In this document: positions 32,938 through 42,166 of the stretch, one piece after another
Numbering within the stretch: position 1 is the first letter of the stretch
How the letters are laid out: every line of letters starts with the position of its first letter
Assembly: GCF_001005085.2 (NCBI RefSeq)
Contig: NZ_LBMU02000065.1
Location: forward strand, 35,348-99,347
DNA: 64,000 nt
Direction of reading: 5' to 3'
Source of the DNA: Streptomyces humi
GTDB taxonomy: Bacteria; Actinomycetota; Actinomycetes; Streptomycetales; Streptomycetaceae
The notes under the pieces: model-generated
What the model saw: the letters and a program-made list of their open reading frames with translations, nothing else
Told to the model about the DNA's origin: nothing
Database searches by the model: none
Made by a program: the position numbers and the translations under genes

Positions 32938-35900
32938 ATGTACGAGCTGTCCCGGGTCCGCCTCTACTCGATCGGGCCGGCCGGTGCGCGCTACGCCGAC
33001 ACCGTGCTGGACCTGCGGGGCGTCGGCGAGCCGGTGCCCGACCCCGCGCCCGCCCAGGCCGAGTTCTTCGAGGAGGAGCCGGTCGGCCCGCCGCGCCGGC
33101 CCGCGCCCGCCGGCGTGCTCTTCCTGGAGAACGGCGGCGGCAAGTCGGTACTGCTCAAGCTGATCTTCTCGGTGATGCTGCCCGGGCACCGCAACACCCT
33201 CGGCGGCGCGAGCTCGGGTGTGCTGCGCAAGTTCCTGCTGGCGGACGACTGCGGGCACGTCGCCCTGGAGTGGCAGCACACGCTCACCGGTGAGTGCGTG
33301 GTCGTCGGCAAGGTCAGCGAATGGCGGGGACGGCAGGTCTCCAACGACCCGCGCAAGTTCGCGGAGGCCTGGTACTCGTTCCGGCCCGGGCCCGGCCTCT
33401 CCCTGGACAGTCTTCCGGTCGCCGAGTCCACCGCCGTACGGCCGCCCGTGGAGGGCGCCTCCGGAGCACAGGGGCGGCGGCGCACCATGAAGGGCTTCCG
33501 GGACGCCATCACCGAGGCGGGCAAGTTCTACCCCCACCTCGAAGTGCACTGGGAGGAGATCCACGACCGCTGGATCGAGCACCTCGGCGACCTCGGCCTG
33601 GACCCCGAACTCTTCCGCTACCAGCGGGAGATGAACGCCGACGAGGGCGAGGCCGCCGGCCTGTTCGCGGTCAAGAAGGACTCCGACTTCACCGACCTGC
33701 TGCTGCGCGCCGTCACCGACACCCGGGACACGGACGGGCTCGCCGACCTGGTCGGCGGTTTCGGCAACAAACTGGGCCGACGGGCCGAACTGATCGCCGA
33801 ACGGGACTTCACCGCCGGCTCGGTGGACCTGCTCGGGCGGATCGTGGAGGCCGCCGAGGCACGCTCCCGCGCGCGTGACATCCACGCGGGCGCCGAACGC
33901 CGTACCCGCACGCTGGCCAGGCGGCTGACCGCGCGGGGCGCCGAGGAGCGGACGCGCGCCGCCGACCTCGCCCAGCGGGTCACGGCCGCCGCCCACACCG
34001 TCACCCACTCCGAGGGCGCCCGCGAGCGCAGCGCGCTGATCGCCGCCGAACTCGCCTACCGGCACGCCTCGCTGGCGCTGGCCGCGGGCGAGAAGTCCGC
34101 CGCCGCACAGAAGCGCGAGCTGGCCGACGCGCGCACCCTGCACTCCGCCTGGCAGGCCGCCGAGGCCGTACTGCGGCACCGCGCCGCCGCCGACCGCGTC
34201 GCCCGGGTCGCCGCCGCCATCCAGGAGGCCGAACGCGACGCGGCCCCCGCCCTCGCCGCGCGCGCCAAGGCCGCCGTCGACCTCGTACGGGCCCTGCACG
34301 CCGCCGCCGAGAACGCCGAGAACCTCGCCAACGAGGAGGAGGAGCGGTCCGCCGCGCTCCAGGAGGTCAGCGACTCCGCGTACCGGGACTCCACCGCCGC
34401 CGCCACCGAGGCGCAACGTGCCCGCAGCGAGGTGGGGCACCTGCGCCAGCGCCTCAGCGAGGTCCAGCAGGAGACCGCGGAGGCGGTCCGCGCGGGCTGG
34501 CTCGACGACACCGCGCCCGACGCCGACCCGGCCCGGGCCGCCCTGGCCGCGAGCGACGCCGAGAAGAGCGCCGTGGCCGCCTGGGACACCGCCCGCGAGG
34601 CCTCCCGCCGGTCGGCCGAACTCGCCCGCGAGGCGGCCTCCGCCGAGTCCCGCGCCGAACTCACCGCGGCCCGCGCGGCGGACGCGGCGACGGCGGCCGG
34701 GCGCTCGTACGACGCCGAGAAGCGGCTCGCCGAGGGCCTGGCCGCGGAGGAGCGGCTCGCCGAACTACTGGGCCTCACCGGTTCCCGTACGACCATTCCG
34801 CGGCCCCGGCACGAGGGCGGCGACGACACGCTCACCCCCGAGGAACTGGACCGGTTCGCCGACGAACTGCGCGAACTCCTCGACGACGCCGTGGGCTCAG
34901 CCGAGCGCCACCTGTTCGAGCTGCGCACGGCGGCCGCCGACGACTCCCGCATCCTCGGCGCCCTCGGTGACGGCGGTCTGCTGCCGCCCGGACCCGACGT
35001 GCTGGCCACCGTCGAGTTCCTCGGCGAACACGGCATCCCGGCGCTGCCCGGCTGGCGCTACCTCGCACAGGCCGTCGACCCCGCCGACCACGCGCGCGTC
35101 CTCGCCGCCCGCCCCGAACTGGTCGACGGCGTCATCATCACCGACCCCGACACCCACGCCCGGGCCCGCGAGGCGCTGGGCGACGCGGCCCTGCTGCCGC
35201 GCTCCGCCGTCGCCGTCGGCACGGCCGCCGCCCTGCTCGCACCGACCCCGCCCGCCGACGCCACCCCCGGCGACGTGTTCCTCGTACCGCCGAACCCGGC
35301 CATGCACGACGAGCACGCCGCCGACGAGGAGCGGCAGACGCTGCGGGCACGGGCGACCGAGCGGGACGAGGAGATCCGCGCCCTCGCGGCCCGGCTCGGC
35401 AAGGACCGTGAACTGGCGGCCCGGCTCGCCTCCTGGCGTACCGGCTGTCCGGCCGGGCAGCTCGTCGAGCTGGCGCGGGCCGCCCGGGAGGCGCGGGTGT
35501 TCGCCGAGGAGTCCGAGGCCGAGCTGGCCGAGGCCCGGACCGTGCGGGCCGAGACCGAGGAGGCCGCCGCCGAGGCCGCGCGGCTGCGCGACGAACGGCA
35601 GGAGGCCGCCCAGAAGGCCCGGCGCGCCGCCGACGCCCTCGCCGGCCTCGCGTTCCGGCTGCGGGAGCGGGCCGGCTGGCAGGTCAAGCTGCGCGAACTA
35701 GCCGACGAGGCCACCGAGTCGGAGGCCCGGGCCCAGTCCTGCCTGGAGCGCGCGCGAGCCGCCGACGAGGACCGGCGCGGCGCCCAGCGAGCCGCCGACG
35801 ACGCCCGCCGTACCGCCCGCGCGCTGCGTGCCGAGCGCTCCGAGATCGCCGGCGCCCCCGACGACGTACCGGAGGCGGACGAGGACGCGCCGAAGTCCTC

Positions 35901-37533
35901 GCTGCCCGCCCTCCGCGAGGCCTACCGGACCGCCTCCCAGGTCTACGAGAAGGTCGGCGTCGGCGCCGACCTCCGGGCCGAGCAGGCCCGCGCGGAGAGC
36001 GACGACAGCGCCGCCCTCGCCGAGCTGAACCGGCTGAGCAACAAGGTCCGCACCCGCGCGGAGCAGTTGCTCCAGTCGCCGGACGGCTCCGACGGGCCCT
36101 CACGGCAGGCCGCAGCCGCCCGCGCGGAGGAACTGGTGCAGCTCCTGGAGACGCGCATGTCCACAGCGAGCGAGCAGCTCGGGCGGTTGCGCGGGGAGGC
36201 CGAACGGCACGCCCCCGAGGACGGCGAGGCCCACACCGAGCTTCCCGAGGAACTCCAGCCGCGCGACGCCGAGCACGCGCAGGCCCTGCTGCGCACGACC
36301 ACGGCCGAACTGGCCTCCCGCACCGAGGCGCTGACCCAGGCCCGCGAGGCCCACGCCGAACTGCTCGACGCCCACCGGGCGGCCGAGGACGCGGCAGGTG
36401 GCTTCGACGAACTCGCCGCCATGCTCCGTGACCTGCTGCGCGAACACACCGCCGAGGAGGAGCAGGGGGAGCCCGAGCCCTATCCCGGCAGCCCGGAGGA
36501 GGCCCGGCAGGCTGCCGCCGAGGCCCGCAGGTCACTGCGCGGCTGCGCCGGTGACCTGTCCGCCGCCGAGGCCGCCGTGCGCGAGGCGAGTGACGTCCTC
36601 GTACGGCACGCCAACTCCACCCGCTACGAGGCGGTGCGCACCCCCGCCCGGCAGCAGATCCGTGAGCTGCCCGCCGCCGCGCTGCCCGAGCACGCCCAGA
36701 AGTGGGCCGACGCCTTCGCGCCCCGGCTGCGGGTGCTCACCGACGAACTGGCCCAGCTGGAACGGAACCGGGACTCGATCGTGGACCGGCTGCGTGGGCT
36801 GGTGGAGTCCGCGCTGGCCACCCTGCGGTCCGCCCAGCGGCTGTCCCGGCTGCCCGAGGGGCTCGGCGAGTGGTCCGGGCAGGAGTTCCTGCGCATCCGC
36901 TTCGAGGAGCCCGACCAGGCCACCCTCACCGAACGCCTCGGCGAGGTCGTCGACGAGGCGACCCGGGCCGCCGTGAAGAAGAACTCCGATCTGCGACGGG
37001 ACGGAATGTCCCTGCTGCTGCGAGGTGTCGGCGCGGCACTGCAACCGAAGGGCATCGCCGTCGAGATCCTCAAGCCGGACGCGGTGCTGCGCGCGGAGCG
37101 GGTGCCGGTGGGGCAGATGGGCGACGTGTTCTCCGGCGGGCAGCTGCTGACCGCTGCCATCGCCCTGTACTGCACGATGGCCGCGCTGCGGTCCAACGAC
37201 CGGGGGCGGGACAAGCACCGGCACGCCGGCACCCTGTTCCTCGACAACCCCATCGGCCGGGCCAACGCCACCTACCTGCTGGAGCTCCAGCGAGCCGTGT
37301 CGGACGCGCTGGGCGTGCAACTGCTCTACACGACCGGTCTGTTCGACACCACCGCGCTGGCCGAGTTCCCGTTGGTCATTCGCTTGCGCAACGACGCCGA
37401 TCTGCGGGCCGGTCTGAAGTACATCAGCGTGGAGGAACATCTCCGGCCCGGACTGCCGCAGCAGCCGCAGGCAGGCGAGGCGGTGCACAGCGAGATCACG
37501 GCCACCCGGATGTTCAAGAAGCCGTCGGCCTGA
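32938..37533 (+). CDS. SMC/MukB-like ATPase (MksB/JetC-type), candidate
   Basis: The 1531-residue coiled-coil ATPase has an N-terminal head with Walker A FLENGGGKS (Lys69). Long Ala/Glu/Arg heptad regions (about 290-640 and 800-1290) flank a non-coiled hinge-like domain (about 665-800), and the C-terminal head carries the ABC signature VFSGGQ (1397-1402) and a Walker B-like strand TLFLDNPIG (1432 onward). Asn1437 occupies the position of the usual catalytic Glu. The size is close to MukB. With the two upstream genes it forms a complete condensin-like set that would load on and extrude or compact DNA. No JetD nuclease gene follows; the next gene is on the other strand. Confidence 0.88.
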   Translation: MYELSRVRLYSIGPAGARYADTVLDLRGVGEPVPDPAPAQAEFFEEEPVGPPRRPAPAGVLFLENGGGKSVLLKLIFSVMLPGHRNTLGGASSGVLRKFLLADDCGHVALEWQHTLTGECVVVGKVSEWRGRQVSNDPRKFAEAWYSFRPGPGLSLDSLPVAESTAVRPPVEGASGAQGRRRTMKGFRDAITEAGKFYPHLEVHWEEIHDRWIEHLGDLGLDPELFRYQREMNADEGEAAGLFAVKKDSDFTDLLLRAVTDTRDTDGLADLVGGFGNKLGRRAELIAERDFTAGSVDLLGRIVEAAEARSRARDIHAGAERRTRTLARRLTARGAEERTRAADLAQRVTAAAHTVTHSEGARERSALIAAELAYRHASLALAAGEKSAAAQKRELADARTLHSAWQAAEAVLRHRAAADRVARVAAAIQEAERDAAPALAARAKAAVDLVRALHAAAENAENLANEEEERSAALQEVSDSAYRDSTAAATEAQRARSEVGHLRQRLSEVQQETAEAVRAGWLDDTAPDADPARAALAASDAEKSAVAAWDTAREASRRSAELAREAASAESRAELTAARAADAATAAGRSYDAEKRLAEGLAAEERLAELLGLTGSRTTIPRPRHEGGDDTLTPEELDRFADELRELLDDAVGSAERHLFELRTAAADDSRILGALGDGGLLPPGPDVLATVEFLGEHGIPALPGWRYLAQAVDPADHARVLAARPELVDGVIITDPDTHARAREALGDAALLPRSAVAVGTAAALLAPTPPADATPGDVFLVPPNPAMHDEHAADEERQTLRARATERDEEIRALAARLGKDRELAARLASWRTGCPAGQLVELARAAREARVFAEESEAELAEARTVRAETEEAAAEAARLRDERQEAAQKARRAADALAGLAFRLRERAGWQVKLRELADEATESEARAQSCLERARAADEDRRGAQRAADDARRTARALRAERSEIAGAPDDVPEADEDAPKSSLPALREAYRTASQVYEKVGVGADLRAEQARAESDDSAALAELNRLSNKVRTRAEQLLQSPDGSDGPSRQAAAARAEELVQLLETRMSTASEQLGRLRGEAERHAPEDGEAHTELPEELQPRDAEHAQALLRTTTAELASRTEALTQAREAHAELLDAHRAAEDAAGGFDELAAMLRDLLREHTAEEEQGEPEPYPGSPEEARQAAAEARRSLRGCAGDLSAAEAAVREASDVLVRHANSTRYEAVRTPARQQIRELPAAALPEHAQKWADAFAPRLRVLTDELAQLERNRDSIVDRLRGLVESALATLRSAQRLSRLPEGLGEWSGQEFLRIRFEEPDQATLTERLGEVVDEATRAAVKKNSDLRRDGMSLLLRGVGAALQPKGIAVEILKPDAVLRAERVPVGQMGDVFSGGQLLTAAIALYCTMAALRSNDRGRDKHRHAGTLFLDNPIGRANATYLLELQRAVSDALGVQLLYTTGLFDTTALAEFPLVIRLRNDADLRAGLKYISVEEHLRPGLPQQPQAGEAVHSEITATRMFKKPSA

Positions 37534-37569
37534 AGTCCCTCCGCCAGGCTCCGGGCCGCCGCGGCGGCC

Positions 37570-38037
37570 TCAGGGGTGGGACAGCTGCCCGGTCCGGCCG
37601 CCGCGCCGCCGTATCCGCTCCTGCTCCCGCTCGGCGGCGCGCTCCTGCCGTCGGACGGCGCGCCGCTCCCGGCGCAGCGTCCGCGCCGTGCTGCTCGGTT
37701 CCGAGACCACGCCGTTGCGCTGGTTCCACACCTGGCGGGTCACCCAGACGTCGACCACGCTCCAGGTGGCCACCAGCGTGCTCGCCACGCTGCTGATCAC
37801 CATCGGGAACGCCAGCCAGGACTCCGCCATCGTGCAGAAGAACGCCACCATCGCCTGGATCAGCGTCACCGAGATGATGATCAGCGCCCGCACCCCCGCC
37901 GTGCGTACCGGATCCGGCATCCGGTACCGCTTGGCGGGTTCCTCGACCCACAACGGCCGGTACTGCGCCTGCTGTTGCACCGTCGAGCGCGTCGCCGCAC
38001 CGTCCTCGGACGCCAAGCGCCGCTGAGCCGTCCCCAT
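37570..38037 (-). CDS. small membrane protein, hypothetical
   Basis: The 155-residue protein has two adjacent membrane helices (ALIIISVTLIQAMVAFFCTMAESWLAFPMVISSVASTLVATWSVVDVWV, residues about 65-110). A strongly basic C-terminal tail (RRERRAVRRQERAAEREQERIRRRGGR) follows and would face the cytoplasm. The ATG at 38037 follows GGGGAG. The frame stays open up to 38439, so a longer form cannot be excluded, but that part has mixed codon use. It converges with the SMC operon with 36 bp between stops. Function unknown. Confidence 0.7.
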   Translation of the reverse strand: MGTAQRRLASEDGAATRSTVQQQAQYRPLWVEEPAKRYRMPDPVRTAGVRALIIISVTLIQAMVAFFCTMAESWLAFPMVISSVASTLVATWSVVDVWVTRQVWNQRNGVVSEPSSTARTLRRERRAVRRQERAAEREQERIRRRGGRTGQLSHP

Positions 38038-38480
38038 CAACGTGTCACTCCCCACCGCCGGCAGACCCTTGCCCCGGGGTCCGATGACCCCGACTCCCCA
38101 GTGGCTGCCCGGCTTACGTTGTTTTACGCCGCCCAGGTACGGGATGCGGCTCCTGTGGCCGATTCCATACCCGTCACTCATCAACAAGGACGAACGAACT
38201 CGCCCGAAGATTCCCAACCAGCGAAAAATTCCGGCCAACTGATCCTTCGTGGCGTTCCCGCCCCACTCGCGCGAAGCCGACGCGATCGCGGTGGCAATCT
38301 CCCGCAATGCCCGGACAACTCCTCCTGTCTGTTCCTGTCTGTCCGCCATGTCTCGGCCCCGATGCGGAAGTTCACCGTCCGGACAGGTCTTCGAGTTATC
38401 CATGTGGCGGTAGTAGGCTCGCGCCGTTTGTTGACGCACATATGTACCCCCGCGCGACGGGGGTCGAGCTGGGGGAGGCC
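38038..38480 (+). promoter_or_regulatory. intergenic region with hairpin upstream of the conservon
   Basis: This region separates divergent genes and has no clear gene. It is more AT-rich than average (38140-38420). A hairpin with perfect arms ACCCCCG/CGGGGGT (38446-38464) lies just before the cvnA ribosome site GGGGGAGG and could modulate its translation. TTGACG occurs at 38431, but no matching -10 was identified. Confidence 0.4.
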
Positions 38481-41306
38481 ATGCGCTTTCGCGGGAAGTC
38501 GATCCGCCGGAAGATCGTGGCGCTGCTTCTCGTGCCGCTGGTGTCCCTGACCGCCGTCTGGGGCTTCGCGGCCGTGCTCACCGGACGCGAAGTCAGCCGG
38601 CTGTTCCAGGTGTCGACCGTCGTCGAGGACATCGGCTACCCGACCGACGACGCCATTCAGGTCCTCCAGCAGGAACGCCGGCAGACCCTCGTCTATCTCG
38701 CCGACCCGCGCGCCGCCGACGCGCTGGCCGCCCTGCGCCGCACCCGCACCGCCACCGACAGCGCGGTCGCCGAGCTCCGCGGCAACGCCAAGAAGGAGAA
38801 CGTCCGCGACGGCCTGAACGCCGACGACGGCGAACGCCTCACCGCCGTGCTCGACGCGTTCGACGGGATCGCCCCCCTGCGCCGCAGCGTCGAGGGCGGC
38901 ACCGTCGCCCGCGCCCAGGCCTTCGACCTGTACAACCGCCTCGTCGATCCCTGCTACGCGCTGCTCACCAGCCTCGACGGCATGGACGACGTCGCGATGG
39001 AGAAGCAGGGCCACGCCCTCGACAACCTCACCCTCGCCCGGGAACTCCTCTCCCGCGAGGACGCGCTGCTCGGCTCGTCCCTGGTGGTCGGGAAGGTCTC
39101 CCGTGACGAGTCCCGTGAGATCTCCGACCTCGTCGCCCAGCGCACCCTCCTGTACGACACGAGCCTGCCGCTGCTGCCGGCCTCGGAACGCGACCGCTTC
39201 GACCGCTTCTGGAAGGACGCCACGACCGCTCCGCTGCGGGCCGCGGAGCAGTCCGTGATCGCCCTCGGTTCCGGGACGCCCGACGACGTCAGCGCGAAGA
39301 GCTGGGACACCGCCGCCGGCAACGTCCTCAAGGAACTGGGCACACTCGACGACCAGGTCGCCGACGGCTACCAGAACCGCATCCGGCCCGTCGCCGTCAG
39401 CGTGATCGCCCAGGCCGCCGTGGTGGGCGTCCTCGGTCTCGTCGCCGTCCTGTTCTCGCTGGTCATGTCGGTCCGGGTCGGCCGTGCCCTCATCCGCGAC
39501 CTGCGGCTGCTGCGCCAGGAGGCGCACGAGGCCTCCGGGGTCCGGCTGCCGAGCGTGATGCGACGGCTGTCCGCGGGGGAGGAGGTCGACGTGGAGACCG
39601 AGGTCCCGCGCCTGGAGTACGACAGGAACGAGATCGGCGAGGTCGGCCAGGCCGTCAACACCTTGCAGCGCGCCGCCGTGGAGGCCGCCGTCAAGCAGGC
39701 CGAACTGCGGTCCGGCGTCTCCGAGGTCTTCGTCAACCTCGCCCGCCGCAGCCAGGTCCTGCTGCACAAGCAGCTCACCCTGCTCGACACCATGGAACGC
39801 AGGACCGAGGACACCGACGAACTCGCCGACCTCTTCCGCCTCGACCACCTCACCACCCGGATGCGCCGGCACGCCGAGGGCCTGGTGATCCTCTCCGGCG
39901 CCGCCCCCTCGCGGCAGTGGCGCCGGCCCGTCCAGCTGATGGACGTGGTGCGTGCCGCCGTCGCCGAGGTCGAGGACTACGAGCGCATCGAGGTACGCCG
40001 ACTGCCCCGCGTCGCCGTCACCGGCCCCGCCGTCGCCGACCTCACCCACCTGGTGGCCGAACTCCTCGAGAACGCCACGGTGTTCTCGCCGCCGCACACC
40101 GCCGTGCAGGTCGTCGGCGAACGCGTCGCCAACGGCTTCACCCTGGAGATCCACGACCGGGGGCTCGGCATGGCCGCCGAGGCGCTGCTCGACGCCAACC
40201 TCAGGCTCGCCGAGACACCGGAGTTCGAGCTCTCCGACACCGACCGGCTCGGCCTGTTCGTGGTCAGCCGCCTGGCCCAGCGCCAGAACGTCCGCGTCTC
40301 GCTCCAGCCGTCCCCGTACGGCGGCACCACCGCCGTCGTCTTCATACCCGACGTGCTGCTCACCGACGACGTCCCCGACACCAACGGCATCGGCTTCCGC
40401 CTCGACCGCGATCACTCCGCCGTGGAGCCGGCGGCCGAGGAGAGCCGCGCCACCGCCCTGACCCAGGTCCCGGCGCAGCGGCCCGGCATGCCGGCCGCTC
40501 TGTTGGACGGGCCGGTGGAACTGGAGGCCCCCGTCGACCTGGACGCGCTGGACGGCTTCCCGGGCGCCCTCACCGGTGACGACAGCGAACGCGGCGGACT
40601 GTTCCGCCCCCGCCGCTCCCGCGCGCGGGCCGGAGACGACACCGGGGCCGCCATGAGCGAGCTTCACCAGCCCGAGCCCGGCACCACGGACGGCTTCCAC
40701 GACGAGCGCCCCGGCGAACCCGTGTCGCTGCCCAGGCGGCGACGGGCGCCCAAGCTGGTCAGCTCGCACGGCAAGCCCGTCACCGAGCAGCGCTCCCGCC
40801 GCGCCACGCCCGACGAGCGGGAACCCGCCGATCCGCCCCGCACCGAACCGGGCGGACTCGCCCCGCTGCCGTCCCGCCGCCGCACCGATCCCGCCGCACA
40901 CGGCGCCACCGGCCCGGCCGAACGCGCCGCGGAACACCCGGCGGCTCCGGCAGCACCCACCGGGCCCGCCGCCCTGCCCCGGCGCGCCCGCCGCTCCGAG
41001 ATCACCGCCGGCAGCGGCACCGACGACTCCGTCCCGCCCCTCGGCAGCGCATCCCCGGAGGCCGAGTCCGGCACCCGGCCGCTGCCCCGGCGGGTACGGC
41101 AGGCCAACCTGGCCCCACAGCTGCGACAGGACCCCGCACGACCCGCTCCGCGCGAACCGGAACCCGTCGAGCGCGACGCCGACGAGGTCCGCAGCCGCAT
41201 GGCCTCGCTCCAGCGCGGCTGGCAGCGCGGACGTGAGGAGAACGCCACGGGCGACGGGTCCCGGAACGGCACAGCACAAGGAACGACTAAGGGGGACGGT
41301 CGATGA
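38481..41306 (+). CDS. cvnA: conservon sensor-kinase-like protein CvnA
   Basis: The 941-residue membrane sensor has helix 1 (IVALLLVPLVSLTAVWGFAAVL, 9-31) and an extracytoplasmic nitrate/nitrite-sensor-like helical domain (QVLQQERRQTLVYLADPRAADAL onward). Helix 2 is at about 300-330, followed by a dimerisation-like segment (ARRSQVLLHKQLTLLDTMERR) and an HATPase domain (AELLENATVFSPPHTAV; EIHDRGLGM; DRLGLFVVSRLA). The C-terminal 290 residues are Pro/Ala/Arg-rich and disordered. In conservons CvnA works with CvnB-D in a G-protein-coupled-receptor-like relay at the membrane. The ATG at 38481 follows GGGGGAGG; the next gene overlaps by four bases. Confidence 0.92.
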   Translation: MRFRGKSIRRKIVALLLVPLVSLTAVWGFAAVLTGREVSRLFQVSTVVEDIGYPTDDAIQVLQQERRQTLVYLADPRAADALAALRRTRTATDSAVAELRGNAKKENVRDGLNADDGERLTAVLDAFDGIAPLRRSVEGGTVARAQAFDLYNRLVDPCYALLTSLDGMDDVAMEKQGHALDNLTLARELLSREDALLGSSLVVGKVSRDESREISDLVAQRTLLYDTSLPLLPASERDRFDRFWKDATTAPLRAAEQSVIALGSGTPDDVSAKSWDTAAGNVLKELGTLDDQVADGYQNRIRPVAVSVIAQAAVVGVLGLVAVLFSLVMSVRVGRALIRDLRLLRQEAHEASGVRLPSVMRRLSAGEEVDVETEVPRLEYDRNEIGEVGQAVNTLQRAAVEAAVKQAELRSGVSEVFVNLARRSQVLLHKQLTLLDTMERRTEDTDELADLFRLDHLTTRMRRHAEGLVILSGAAPSRQWRRPVQLMDVVRAAVAEVEDYERIEVRRLPRVAVTGPAVADLTHLVAELLENATVFSPPHTAVQVVGERVANGFTLEIHDRGLGMAAEALLDANLRLAETPEFELSDTDRLGLFVVSRLAQRQNVRVSLQPSPYGGTTAVVFIPDVLLTDDVPDTNGIGFRLDRDHSAVEPAAEESRATALTQVPAQRPGMPAALLDGPVELEAPVDLDALDGFPGALTGDDSERGGLFRPRRSRARAGDDTGAAMSELHQPEPGTTDGFHDERPGEPVSLPRRRRAPKLVSSHGKPVTEQRSRRATPDEREPADPPRTEPGGLAPLPSRRRTDPAAHGATGPAERAAEHPAAPAAPTGPAALPRRARRSEITAGSGTDDSVPPLGSASPEAESGTRPLPRRVRQANLAPQLRQDPARPAPREPEPVERDADEVRSRMASLQRGWQRGREENATGDGSRNGTAQGTTKGDGR

Positions 41307-41737
41307 CCGATCCGAAGACGACCGGCCACACGGCGACGAACAAGGGCGAGCTGAACTGGCTCCTGGACGAACTCGTGGACCGGGTGGCCAGCATCCGCAA
41401 GGCCGTCGTGCTCTCCGGCGACGGCCTGCCCACCGGTGTCTCCAAGGACCTCACCAGAGAGGACAGCGAGCACCTGGCGGCCGTCGCCTCCGGCTTCCAC
41501 AGCCTCGCCAAGGGTGTGGGCCGGCATTTCGAGGCGGGCAGTGTCCGGCAGACCGTCGTCGAGCTCGATGACGCGTTCCTGTTCGTCACCGCCGCCGGCG
41601 ACGGCAGCTGCCTCGCCGTCCTCTCCGACGCCGACTCCGACGTCGGCCAGGTCGCGTACGAGATGACTCTGCTGGTCAAGCGGGTCGGCGTACATCTGGG
41701 GGCCGCTCCACGCACCGATCTGCCCGCGGGCGGGTAG
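41303..41737 (+). CDS. cvnB: conservon roadblock/LC7 protein CvnB
   Basis: The 144-residue protein has the roadblock/LC7 fold: LNWLLDELVDRVASIRKAVVLSGDGLPTGVSKDLTREDSEHLAAVASGFHSLAKGVGRHF, then the strands QTVVELDDAFLFVTAAGDGSCLAVLSDADSDVGQVAYEMTLLVKRVG. Such proteins act on small GTPases (MglB-like); here the partner would be CvnD. Its start overlaps the cvnA stop (ATGA). Confidence 0.95.
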   Translation: MTDPKTTGHTATNKGELNWLLDELVDRVASIRKAVVLSGDGLPTGVSKDLTREDSEHLAAVASGFHSLAKGVGRHFEAGSVRQTVVELDDAFLFVTAAGDGSCLAVLSDADSDVGQVAYEMTLLVKRVGVHLGAAPRTDLPAGG

Positions 41738-41746
41738 TGAGATGAC

Positions 41747-42142
41747 ATGAGCGGAGACGTCCAGGGAAGAAGTCACTGGTTCGACGACGAGGCCGGACCG
41801 GTCGTCCGTCCGTACGCCATGACGCGGGGCCGCACCACGAGTGCGGCCCAGCACCGCCTCGACCTGATCGCGGTGGTCGTCACGGAGCCCCACGCGGACG
41901 ACCCAGAGGCCGACCGGATGCTGTCCCCGGAACACGTCGACATCGTCGAGCTGTGCCGCGACGTCCCGCAGTCGGTCGCCGAACTGGCCTCGGAACTCGA
42001 TCTGCCCATCGGAGTGGTCCGGGTCCTCATCGGCGACCTCGTCGACGGTGAACTTGTCCATGTCAACCGGCCGGTACCCCCGGCCGAGCTGGTGGACGAG
42101 AGTATTCTGCGCGACGTGATCAACGGCCTCCGGGCGCTGTGA
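41747..42142 (+). CDS. cvnC: conservon DUF742 protein CvnC
   Basis: The 131-residue protein is of the DUF742 family: WFDDEAGPVVRPYAMTRGRTTS at the start, then a winged-helix-like half (SPEHVDIVELCRDVPQSVAELASELDLPIGVVRVLIGDLVDGELVHVNRP). It is always found between the roadblock and GTPase genes of conservons and may bridge them. It follows cvnB by 9 bp. Instead of cvnD, the next gene here is a large hydantoinase. Confidence 0.94.
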   Translation: MSGDVQGRSHWFDDEAGPVVRPYAMTRGRTTSAAQHRLDLIAVVVTEPHADDPEADRMLSPEHVDIVELCRDVPQSVAELASELDLPIGVVRVLIGDLVDGELVHVNRPVPPAELVDESILRDVINGLRAL

Positions 42143-42166
42143 CCGGCACGGAAGCGGAGTAGTGAC

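Noticed and set aside
37570..38439. 289-residue form of the small membrane protein
   Set aside because: The upstream 134 residues have mixed codon use, and a good ribosome site precedes ATG 38037. Kept only as a possibility.
37534..38480. JetD-like nuclease gene completing a Wadjet system
   Set aside because: Searched for after the SMC gene; only a small opposite-strand membrane protein is present, with no Toprim-like motif in the translated sequence.
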